DNA from: Blautia sp. AF19-10LB
GTDB taxonomy: Bacteria; Bacillota; Clostridia; Lachnospirales; Lachnospiraceae
Assembly: GCF_003461245.1 (NCBI RefSeq)
Contig: NZ_QTWS01000064.1
Span: 1-9,094, forward strand
DNA: 9,094 nucleotides
Direction: 5' to 3'
Shown in pieces: positions 1-5,449 of this stretch. Position numbers and translations under genes: made by a program. The notes under the pieces are model-generated. The model was not told the origin of the DNA and did no database searches. It worked only from the letters and a program-made list of their open reading frames with translations. Every line of letters begins with the position of its first letter. The stretch's first letter is position 1.

Positions 1-97
1 AGACATTCCAGAGTTTGGAAGCCGCATAACACATATGCCCTATAATGTTGGAATATTCCGGACAGATCTTTAACGATGTTCTGTGTGACAGCAGCAT
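1..97 (-). CDS. tnpB: TnpB (IS605 OrfB) N-terminus, partial
   Basis: The open frame starts at ATG 97-95 behind a very strong ribosome site (AAGGAGGGGAGAGGA directly before the ATG) and runs 32 codons to the window edge without a stop. The protein begins MLLSHRTSLKICPEYSN and continues with IIGHMCYAASKLWNV. This resembles the helix-turn-helix start of IS605 OrfB proteins, where a short basic strand is followed by a helix carrying conserved A, LWN residues. TnpB proteins are RNA-guided RuvC-type DNA nucleases, ancestors of Cas12, that help keep the element in the genome. The catalytic RuvC and zinc-finger parts would be off the window, so intactness cannot be judged. The start lies 55 bases past the tnpA stop, consistent with one transcript. 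Identification rests on a short segment plus context. Confidence 0.72.
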   Translation of the reverse strand, partial: MLLSHRTSLKICPEYSNIIGHMCYAASKLWNV

Positions 98-128
98 TCC
101 TCTCCCCTCCTTCAGACAGCTATGCAGA

Positions 129-145
129 TGGAGTTTTACACTCCA
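129..145 (-). other. Hairpin between tnpA and tnpB
   Basis: A perfect 6-base stem (TGGAGT at 129-134 with ACTCCA at 140-145) with a 5-base loop lies between the tnpA stop and the tnpB ribosome site. It has no T-run behind it in either direction, so it is not a simple terminator. It could modulate tnpB expression or stabilise the tnpA message. Both uses are inference. Confidence 0.4.
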
Positions 146-152
146 CCCTGAT

Positions 153-563
153 TTAATACGATTTGCTCTGATGTTCAATATAACGGCGGATATTTTCTTC
201 AGATACTGATCCGATTGTCTCCACATAATAGGAATGGTTCCACAGCTCTCCCTTCCATAGCTGGTTTCTTATTTCCGGAAAACGTTCGAATAATTTTCTG
301 CCGGTGATCCCCTTCAGATACTTGACAATTGCTGTTATAGACAGCTTTGGTGGAGCTGATACAAAACAATGGACATGGTCACATTCACCACATTCAAATA
401 AATGAACGGCAAAGCCCTTGTCCTCAGCAATCTGCTGCACCAGTTCCTGAAGGTATTCCTCAATATCTGGTGTTAATATCTTCTGCCGGTATTTCACTGA
501 CCATACCATATGGTAGTTAATATTACATACACAAGTTCTATAATGTATTAGATTTTCTTTCAT
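153..563 (-). CDS. tnpA: IS200/IS605 transposase TnpA (Y1 HUH)
   Basis: This is a single-strand DNA transposase that nicks and joins the element's hairpin ends through a 5'-phosphotyrosine link. With the start at ATG 563, the protein is 136 residues, a normal length for the family. The HUH metal motif is His-Val-His at residues 63-65 (within CDHVHCFVSAPP). The nucleophile is the Tyr of RRYIEHQ, residue 128. Those positions agree closely with H64/H66 and Y127 known for the ISHp608 enzyme. An upstream in-frame ATG at 584 would add seven residues (MLCYTIC) that do not look like the family, so I prefer 563. Neither start has a good ribosome site, which fits the weak translation typical of IS200 transposases. 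The ORF is uninterrupted and all key residues are present, so it may be active. Confidence 0.93.
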   Translation of the reverse strand: MKENLIHYRTCVCNINYHMVWSVKYRQKILTPDIEEYLQELVQQIAEDKGFAVHLFECGECDHVHCFVSAPPKLSITAIVKYLKGITGRKLFERFPEIRNQLWKGELWNHSYYVETIGSVSEENIRRYIEHQSKSY

Positions 564-591
564 ACATATAGTATAACATAACAACTGGAAA

Positions 592-644
592 CATACAATA
601 AAAATCGAACATATTTTCGATTAATTGTATGCCGGTTACGGCAT
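592..644. repeat. Tandem hairpins upstream of tnpA, candidate left-end (LE) structure
   Basis: There are two adjoining structures. The first pairs CATACAAT (592-599) with ATTGTATG (624-631), and inside it AATCGAA (603-609) pairs with TTCGATT (616-622), with a 6-base loop. The second pairs ATGCCG (629-634) with CGGCAT (639-644) around a GTTA loop. They share three bases (629-631), so they are mutually exclusive. The compact GC hairpin lies 66 bases upstream of the tnpA ATG, about where IS200/IS605 left ends carry the subterminal hairpin bound by TnpA. In IS200 a second upstream structure limits transposase expression. Which role each has here is inference. Confidence 0.5.
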
Positions 645-682
645 TAATATTAAGGAGTTAAGGGATTATTATATTATTTCCA

Positions 683-734
683 TGTGCAGATATGCACAAT
701 TCTGCGCTTTCATCTCGGTAATTGAATTGCCGAG
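683..734. repeat. Two further hairpins between tnpA and the small membrane operon
   Basis: TGTGCA (683-688) pairs with TGCACA (693-698) around a GATA loop. CTCGGTAAT (714-722) pairs with ATTGCCGAG (726-734) with one G-T wobble and a 3-base loop. The second lies 13 bases past the stop of the 30-residue peptide gene (747) but has no T-run on either strand. It could be a weak 3' end for that unit, or the true outer left-end hairpin of the IS200/IS605 element. The sequence alone does not decide between these. Confidence 0.4.
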
Positions 735-746
735 GATTCCCGCTTA

Positions 747-839
747 TCATCCTAAACTAATACTTATATTAAAAAAATAATCAGCAGATATGCAAAGAAG
801 AAATATACATACTACCGCCAAAACATACTCTTTACTCAT
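747..839 (-). CDS. 30-residue single-pass membrane peptide
   Basis: A small open frame from ATG 839-837 to TGA 749-747. It has a good ribosome site (AGGAAAGAGAG, seven bases before the ATG) and begins 16 bases after the stop of the 126-residue membrane protein on the same strand, so the two are probably co-transcribed. The peptide starts MSKEYVLAVVCIFLLCISAD and ends YFFNISISLG. It has a charged N-terminus, then a hydrophobic helix at about residues 5-18 containing two Cys, then a polar-aromatic tail. I do not recognise a family. The shape (short charged start, one membrane helix) is shared by regulatory microproteins of membrane complexes, by type I toxins and by holin-like peptides. Pairing with a membrane protein favours a small subunit, but this is inference. 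It could also be a chance frame, although the ribosome site and spacing argue against that. Confidence 0.5.
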   Translation of the reverse strand: MSKEYVLAVVCIFLLCISADYFFNISISLG

Positions 840-855
840 ATTGATTCTCTCTTTC

Positions 856-1236
856 CTATATAAATGCGATAAGAATACAGCCCACCAGCACAAACAATAC
901 AACCAATACAATAACCTGGACAATTCCGGATAAAAGCATAATTGCCAATCCTAATATGTATAATATTATTTTCGTGCATAACCCACAGCCCACGATAAGA
1001 CAAAAAGAAGCTGCCAGATAGCAAAGGATTTTATCCAGCTTTACTTTGTTAGAATCCATATGCACCACCGGGGTCTTACTGAATTTATTTGGTCTGTTAA
1101 GCATTTCCAAATGAAATGAATAGATGCTTCCATGCAATACATACATGATGCAGGCAAAAAGCAGCAAAGAACAGATGATCCAAATGGAAAAACTTTCAGC
1201 TAAGTAAGCTCCAAAATCAATTATTTTGTCAAACAT
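856..1236 (-). CDS. Small integral membrane protein, unknown function
   Basis: I chose ATG 1236-1234 as start because a strong ribosome site (GAGGAGGGAGGAAAG, five bases before it) lies directly upstream. The longer in-frame start at 1278 would place that ribosome site inside the gene and precedes or overlaps the likely promoter. The protein is 126 residues. One membrane helix spans about residues 16-38. A polar stretch follows at 40-68 (NRPNKFSKTPVVHMDSNKVK), then two or three tightly packed hydrophobic helices from 69 to the C-terminus (69-104 and 105-125), which ends LIAFI. Several Cys lie in the helices (22, 29, 72, 79, 84, 87, 120). No catalytic motif is visible and I do not recognise a family. 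It has its own promoter and is followed 16 bases later by a 30-residue membrane peptide. Confidence 0.7.
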   Translation of the reverse strand: MFDKIIDFGAYLAESFSIWIICSLLLFACIMYVLHGSIYSFHLEMLNRPNKFSKTPVVHMDSNKVKLDKILCYLAASFCLIVGCGLCTKIILYILGLAIMLLSGIVQVIVLVVLFVLVGCILIAFI

Positions 1237-1269
1237 AGTCTTTCCTCCTCCCTCCTCAGGATATAAAAT

Positions 1270-1297
1270 ATTATACACTGATAAACGAAAATAACAA
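1270..1297 (-). promoter_or_regulatory. Promoter of the small membrane operon
   Basis: On the minus strand TTGTTA (1297-1292) is separated by 16 bases from a perfect TATAAT (1275-1270). Transcription would start near 1263, giving a leader of about 27 bases that contains the ribosome site of the membrane protein. This is a good match to the vegetative sigma-A pattern. Confidence 0.6.
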
Positions 1298-1377
1298 TAT
1301 GGAATATGTGCAAAGTATAAAGAAAGAACTGTGGCATTATGTCCAGTTGCTATTGATGTTAAAAGCCACCTACTTAT

Positions 1378-1525
1378 TCAGTGTTTCCTATTCCATTTCC
1401 AGGTCTCTCCCATAATATCACCTATTCCTTTCTGAATATTCTCATAAAAATGCTCCTTTGATTTATTTACCATTTTTATAGATGTCAGAATGCCATAGAA
1501 CTGCTGACCGCCTGGAAAAACAGAT
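1378..1525 (-). pseudogene. Decayed remnant of an Rpn-family nuclease gene
   Basis: In the frame ending at TGA 1380-1378, the translated segment YGILTSIKMVN...ENIQKGIGDIMG aligns with residues 209-239 of the intact Rpn protein encoded at 4144-5073 (YTDLTKLIVKI...DNVRKGIGDIMG), with one residue gap. A 24-base stretch is identical (1409-1432 against 4358-4381). Just downstream, 14 of 17 bases still match (TTCCTATTCCATTTCCA against TTCTGATTCCAATTCCA), but a small indel has shifted the frame, giving the aberrant ending ETWKWNRKH. There is no N-terminal nuclease part and no start. It lies just after the 3' end of the broken LysR gene. I read it as the middle of an old Rpn copy left by deletion or recombination. 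Confidence 0.65.
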
Positions 1526-1561
1526 GCGTGATATATATAAAATAAAAGCTTGCCGTCTTTT

Positions 1562-2457
1562 TCAGGAGCCGGATGGGCTCGAATCGTATTTCTGCAGGGA
1601 CTTCTGCAGGTAATCCAGTAATACTCCTGATACCACGGAGTTGGTTGTTCGGGCGAAGGACAGGCCGATGGTCCGGTGACTTTCTGGTTCAAGAGGACGT
1701 ACCTCAACTCCATCGGAAAAGGCTCTCATGACCAGATCCTGCGAAACCGTTACCCCAAAGCCATTTTTCACGAACGCCATAATCAGCGTGTCATCCCGGA
1801 AGCTGTAAGAAACCTGCGGTTTTTTCGTGCATTTTTCCAGCAGATGCAGAATATCATTATCGCATCCGGGAGTTTCGATAATAAAAGGATATTCCAGCAG
1901 TTCTTCCAGTTTTATGCATTTTTTCCGGCAAGAGGATGCCCTTTTGGCATGACTGCACAAAGAGGGTCTTCCAGAAGCGGATAAAATTTCAGGTCAAATG
2001 CCACAATAGAAGATAAAAAACCGCAATCCACCTGCCCATGAATGATCCAGTCCCGGATTTCATCATAGTTCCCGTCGAAAATCTGGACTTCCACCTGCGG
2101 ATAGTTTTTCTGAAAAAAGCGGATCACATCCGGCATCCACATGGCTGTTACGCTTGTAAAACTTCCGATTCGAAGTTTCCCCTCCACTTTATTGTTAATG
2201 TTGAAAGCCGCCTGGCGAAGCTTATCTTTCTGATTCACCATTTCCTGAACATACGGAAGCAGACGTTTTCCATTGTCTGTCAGGATCACACCTTTTTTTA
2301 TCCGGGCAAATAACTGTACACCCAGTTCTTCCTCCAGCCCTGCCATCATCTGACTGATTCCGGACTGCGTATAATTCAATGCTTCTGCCGCTCTGGAAAA
2401 GTTTCCAGTCTCACATACTTTCAAAAAAATATCATAACGGTCTCGAATTTCTTTCAT
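1562..2457 (-). pseudogene. LysR-type transcriptional regulator, frameshifted
   Basis: Starting at ATG 2457 (AAGAAGG, five bases upstream; the ATG at 2472 lacks spacing for a ribosome site), the protein opens with a LysR winged helix: FSRAAEALNYTQSGISQMMA at about residues 20-39, then LEEELGVQLFAR. The effector-binding domain begins at KVEGKLRIGSF, about residue 90. The frame stops at 1914-1912 after HPLAGKNA (181 residues). The rest of the domain (KLEELLEYPFIIETPG to the end at 1562) continues in the -1 frame. Rejoined, the protein would be about 298 residues, a normal LysR length. The shift falls at a run of six A (1919-1924 on the plus strand as T), so one lost A explains it. The gene is divergent from the NSS transporter and probably controlled it. 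The 181-residue product keeps the DNA-binding part but only half of the sensor. A sequencing error or recoding is possible. Confidence 0.88.
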
Positions 2458-2510
2458 TTTTACCTTCTTCATCCTTCGCTGGAATAATATTATTTTTTTT
2501 AATACATACC

Positions 2511-2531
2511 AGTAAAAATATTTGTTTTACT
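2511..2531. promoter_or_regulatory. Inverted repeat in the LysR/transporter intergenic region, candidate operator
   Basis: AGTAAAA (2511-2517) and TTTTACT (2525-2531) form a perfect 7-7-7 inverted repeat. It lies between the divergent LysR and transporter genes, where LysR-type regulators normally bind. Each arm contains TTTACT reading outward, which could double as a -35 element for both genes: on the plus strand TTTACT-17 bases-TATCTT (2549-2554), on the minus strand TTTACT-18 bases-TAATAT. Each hexamer matches consensus at about four of six positions, so activation by the regulator would make sense. It does not contain the classic T-N11-A spacing, so binding is inference. Confidence 0.45.
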
Positions 2532-2588
2532 AATATTTTATCATATAGTATCTTATATTTACAACAATCAAAGGGGGAACTATTTACA

Positions 2589-3980
2589 GTGGAAAAGAAA
2601 TCCAATCATTTTTCAGGACAGCTTGGTTTTGTCCTTGCCGCAGCCGGCAGTGCTGTAGGAGTGGGAAATTTATGGCGGTTTCCATATCTTGCAGCCAAAG
2701 ATGGCGGCGGTTTGTTTCTGATCATTTATTTTATTCTTGTGCTTACGTTCGGATTTACCTTGCTTACTTCTGATATCGCTATCGGCCGCCGTACTCAGAA
2801 AAGTGCCATCGGTGCTTATACCCAGATGCATCCGAAATGGAAATTCCTGGGAATCCTTACTTTCCTGGTACCCGTTCTTATTATGACTTATTACGCTGTG
2901 ATCGGTGGCTGGATCACCAAATATGCCGTTGTATATATCACCGGACAGGCACAGGCTGCTGCCACAGATGATTATTTTACATCCTTCATCACCTCTTCCA
3001 CCTCACCTGTGATTTTTGCCCTGCTCTTTATGGGAGTAACGGCTCTTATTGTATACAATGGTGTGGAAAAAGGAATTGAAAAAGTATCCAAATGGATGAT
3101 GCCCATCCTGCTGATCCTGGTCGTAATTATCGCTGTCTACTCCCTGACACTCAGGCATACCGATACCTCCGGACAGGTGCATACCGGCTTACAGGGATTT
3201 CTTTATTATCTCACACCGGACTTTACAGGACTTACCGTGCCGCGTTTTCTGCAGATTCTGCTGGATGCCATGAGCCAGCTGTTTTTCTCGCTCAGTGTGT
3301 CCATGGGAATCATGATCACTTACGGTTCTTACGTCAGGCCAGAGGTAAATTTAAACAAAGCCGTCAACCAGATTGAAATCTTTGATACAGGTGTTGCCTT
3401 TCTTGCAGGTGCCATGATCATCCCTTCAGTATACGTATTTTCAGGAACCGAGGGCATGGGTGCAGGTCCAAGCCTGATGTTTGTATCTTTGCCAAAAGTA
3501 TTTTCTGCTATGGGTAAAGCCGGTATATTTGTGGGAGTCCTGTTTTTCGTAACTGCTATTTTTGCAACCTTGTCTTCCTGTATATCCGTACTGGAATCTA
3601 TTACTGCAAACTGCATGGAAATCTTCCACACCAGTCGTAAAAAAACAGTTCTTGTTTTATCTGCGATCTACCTGGCAGCCTCCGCTGTTATCGCTTTGGG
3701 ATACAGCATTTTCTATGTAGAAGTAAATTTACCGAATGGCTCTGTGGGACAGCTTCTGGATATCATGGATTATATCAGTAACAGTGTTATGATGCCGTTC
3801 ATTGCACTGCTTTCCACCATCCTGATCGGCTGGATCGTAACACCGGATTATGTAATTGATGAGATGGAACGCAATGGCGAAAAATTCCACAGAAAAAAAC
3901 TCTACTGCGTGATGATCCGTTTTGTCGCTCCGGTTATGATGTTCATCCTGTTCCTGCAGTCTACCGGAATTTTATCGTAA
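2589..3980 (+). CDS. Sodium:amino-acid symporter, NSS (SNF) family
   Basis: A membrane transporter that couples sodium entry to uptake of an amino acid or related amine. I chose GTG 2589 because AAAGGGGG lies 11 bases upstream and the protein then starts, as the family does, just before helix 1. The longer frame back to 2379 reads through the promoter and the LysR start. The protein is 463 residues with about 11 membrane helices, as in bacterial members such as MhsT and TnaT. Helix 1 carries the family signature GSAVGVGNLWRFPY (residues 20-33), followed by GGGLF. Helix 6 has the unwound binding segment SLSVSMGIMITYGSY (234-248). Helix 8 has the sodium-site region ATLSSCISVLE. The substrate cannot be read; hydrophobic or aromatic amino acids are typical of close relatives. 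It is the only plus-strand gene here, probably governed by the divergent LysR gene. Confidence 0.93.
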   Translation: MEKKSNHFSGQLGFVLAAAGSAVGVGNLWRFPYLAAKDGGGLFLIIYFILVLTFGFTLLTSDIAIGRRTQKSAIGAYTQMHPKWKFLGILTFLVPVLIMTYYAVIGGWITKYAVVYITGQAQAAATDDYFTSFITSSTSPVIFALLFMGVTALIVYNGVEKGIEKVSKWMMPILLILVVIIAVYSLTLRHTDTSGQVHTGLQGFLYYLTPDFTGLTVPRFLQILLDAMSQLFFSLSVSMGIMITYGSYVRPEVNLNKAVNQIEIFDTGVAFLAGAMIIPSVYVFSGTEGMGAGPSLMFVSLPKVFSAMGKAGIFVGVLFFVTAIFATLSSCISVLESITANCMEIFHTSRKKTVLVLSAIYLAASAVIALGYSIFYVEVNLPNGSVGQLLDIMDYISNSVMMPFIALLSTILIGWIVTPDYVIDEMERNGEKFHRKKLYCVMIRFVAPVMMFILFLQSTGILS

Positions 3981-3993
3981 TTATAAAACAAAA

Positions 3994-4049
3994 AATGCAT
4001 AAAATCAGAGCTGTTCATTTCTGACCTCCTGATTTTATGCATTATTTTT
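3994..4049. terminator. Bidirectional terminator between the transporter and the Rpn gene
   Basis: A perfect 15-base stem (3994-4008 with 4029-4043, outer arm AATGCATAAAATCAG) encloses a 20-base loop. It is followed on the plus strand by ATTTTT. On the minus strand the bases after the stem read TTTTTTG-like (complement of the A-run at 3989-3995). It starts 13 bases past the transporter stop and lies about 100 bases past the Rpn stop, so it can serve both convergent genes. Confidence 0.85.
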
Positions 4050-4058
4050 CAAATACTC

Positions 4059-4111
4059 TTCTCCACCAGCCTGTATCAAAAACGTTCTAAGCGCCTTTCG
4101 CGCCAGCGAAA
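4059..4111 (-). other. FGGY-kinase-like scrap and GC hairpin downstream of the Rpn gene
   Basis: Positions 4059-4088 match 6782-6811, inside the FGGY kinase gene, at 26 of 30 bases. On the minus strand the segment encodes ALRTFLIQAGGEEYLKNNA followed by stop, against FFRTFVVQAGGEDKALYEV in the kinase. Most differences are silent or conservative, which suggests a real but short remnant of a related kinase gene. The match ends at 4088. Next to it TTTCGC (4096-4101) and GCGAAA (4106-4111) form a small GC-rich hairpin. Chance or convergence cannot be excluded for so short a match. Confidence 0.35.
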
Positions 4112-4143
4112 CAGTCTTCCGCGTGGCCAGGTGGGGAATACCC

Positions 4144-5073
4144 TTAAATATTATATTCTTTATACAACTGCTCACGTCTTTTAGAATCTGTTGATGCCAG
4201 CAGAATTTCTTCATTTCTCTGATCCTGAATAAGCCGACTGATTAAATTACCTAATCGAGTTTCTCCTCTTGCCTGTCCAATTGCTTCTCCTTCTGCTTTT
4301 CCTTCCGCTTTTCCAAGTGCCTTAAGTCTTTCTGATTCCAATTCCAAAACTTTCCCGCCCATAATATCACCTATTCCTTTCCGAACGTTATCTTCCTTTC
4401 GAAAAATGTGGTCTGCAATCTTTACAATGAGTTTTGTCAGATCCGTATATAGTTCTGCTTTTCCTGTTTCTGTCAGTTCCTTTTCCAGATTTACTCTGAT
4501 TTCCTCATATTCGTTTAACAATATTTGAAATAATTCTGGATTTTCACTCAGATCATGTCCCTGTTTCTCATATCTCATGATATAAAATGGCAGCAGCATC
4601 AACAGATTTTTTTCGAAAATACTGTCCTTTGTATAGTCTGCCATTTTTATAGTCGGTATCGAGTATACATGCGTCCGCCCATCCGGAAAAATCACATCCG
4701 CCTCCAGATTATCCGGTGTATTCTCTGAGCTTCTCAAAAACAGCACGCAGGATTTTGGAAACTCTATCCGATATCTCCGATTTTGTTTCTCAGCATTTCC
4801 TATCGCAATCGCAAAATCATACTCTATCATGCGTATCGTCATCGTAGTATCATCTGTACTCTGACATTCGATATGATACATCTTCTTCCCTATCAGCAAA
4901 CAGGAATCCGTAATGATTTCTCCATCTTCCTGCTGGTGTTCATTACGCAGCTGTGTGATCTTTACATTTTCCGGATAGGATGTGTGAAATACTTCATTGA
5001 TCAACGGTACTGCCAAATATGGCATCTTTTCAATCATAGTACGAAACACATCATCAAAAATCGTATTATTCAT
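4144..5073 (-). CDS. Rpn-family recombination-promoting nuclease / putative transposase (PD-(D/E)XK)
   Basis: The 309-residue protein opens with the family start FDDVFRTMIEK (6-16). The PD-(D/E)XK nuclease core is visible as TDSCLLIGKKMYHIECQ, with Asp56 and the Glu69-x-Gln71 pair as likely metal-binding and catalytic residues. A predicted helical middle (to about 230) leads to the RKGIGDIMGG segment (231-240). Then comes a Gly/Ala/Glu repeat tail (KALGKAEGKAEGEAIGQARGE, 251-271) and a basic C-terminus ending YKEYNI. Known relatives (RpnA-E) are DNA endonucleases that raise RecA-independent recombination, and some have been linked to phage defence. Function here is inferred from family. The ATG has a clear AAGGAG site seven bases upstream and an extended -10 promoter. 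The gene stands alone, ends at the shared terminator, and fragments of related copies lie at 1378-1525 and 6361-6389. Confidence 0.88.
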   Translation of the reverse strand: MNNTIFDDVFRTMIEKMPYLAVPLINEVFHTSYPENVKITQLRNEHQQEDGEIITDSCLLIGKKMYHIECQSTDDTTMTIRMIEYDFAIAIGNAEKQNRRYRIEFPKSCVLFLRSSENTPDNLEADVIFPDGRTHVYSIPTIKMADYTKDSIFEKNLLMLLPFYIMRYEKQGHDLSENPELFQILLNEYEEIRVNLEKELTETGKAELYTDLTKLIVKIADHIFRKEDNVRKGIGDIMGGKVLELESERLKALGKAEGKAEGEAIGQARGETRLGNLISRLIQDQRNEEILLASTDSKRREQLYKEYNI

Positions 5074-5096
5074 ATAACACTCCTTTTGGTATCTAC

Positions 5097-5105
5097 ATTA
5101 TAACA
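5097..5105 (-). promoter_or_regulatory. Extended -10 promoter of the Rpn gene
   Basis: The minus strand reads TG-T-TATAAT here, a perfect extended -10 box. No good -35 is seen 17 bases upstream, which extended -10 promoters tolerate. Transcription would begin near 5090, some 17 bases before the ATG at 5073, with the AAGGAG ribosome site in between. Confidence 0.55.
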
Positions 5106-5383
5106 TTTTGTCGAGTTCTATTAAACACTTATTTGCTTTTATCTTTGGAATTAGTGGCAGATATTTGCCTGAACGATAACTGATAAGATACTTTAGATCA
5201 TTGCCTGTTTTTTATACTATACAGTATCTGTCTCCATCTGGCAAGCTTATTTTTACAGAAAGACAGCAACCAGACATGTAATTTTCCTAATTAACTTGTC
5301 CTGGAAATCTATTGTTCTCGTTTCATGTATATGAGTTGCACCTTTTTCCAGATTTTTAACCATATTGTGTGCAGAAATGCGCG
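5104..5383. other. Gene-free spacer
   Basis: About 280 AT-rich bases between the Rpn promoter and the terminator of the esterase gene. No frame has both a ribosome site and a protein-like sequence. The only small structure is ATACT-ATAC-AGTAT around 5214-5227, with no T-run and no clear role. I see no RNA gene or coding remnant that I can support. Confidence 0.5.
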
Positions 5384-5417
5384 AAAAAACAATCGTAAAA
5401 ATTTACGATTGTTTTTT
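5384..5417. terminator. Bidirectional terminator downstream of the esterase gene
   Basis: A 16-base perfect inverted repeat (5384-5399 with 5402-5417) whose arms begin in an A-run and end in a T-run (GATTGTTTTTT), so each strand carries a stem followed by six T. It lies 33 bases past the esterase stop at 5450 on the minus strand. No plus-strand gene reads into it within the window. Confidence 0.82.
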
Positions 5418-5449
5418 AATCTTTCGAAAACCCCTGAAGAAGATCAAAT

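Larger units (their letters stand above)
1..660 (-). mobile_element. IS200/IS605-family element, left-end half (continues off the left edge)
   Basis: A complete Y1 transposase gene (tnpA) is followed on the same strand by the start of a tnpB gene, the gene order of IS605-type elements. Upstream of tnpA (higher coordinates) lie hairpins of the kind this family recognises as single-stranded ends. Such elements transpose as single strands and have no terminal inverted repeats or target duplications, so the exact outer tip cannot be read here. It should lie somewhere between about 645 and 740. The other end, and any RNA partner encoded at the 3' end of tnpB, is outside the window. Confidence 0.75.

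Noticed and set aside
681..779. Plus-strand frame of 32 codons starting MCRYAQFC
   Set aside because: The nearest AAGGAG is over 20 bases upstream, the frame runs through two hairpins and antisense to the 30-residue peptide gene, and the sequence is not protein-like.
836..1024. 62-codon minus-strand frame overlapping the membrane protein gene
   Set aside because: Out-of-frame shadow without a ribosome site.
1485..1511. Match to the end of the FGGY kinase (AVSS-x-MAF-stop; 18 of 20 bases with 6396-6415), suggesting another kinase scrap
   Set aside because: The same bases are explained better in another frame as Rpn-like sequence continuous with the 1378-1525 remnant. A match of this length is not far from chance expectation in 9 kb.
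2379..2588. A 70-codon N-terminal extension of the NSS transporter
   Set aside because: It would be antisense to the LysR start and would cover the promoter region. The family begins right before helix 1, and a ribosome site precedes the GTG at 2589.
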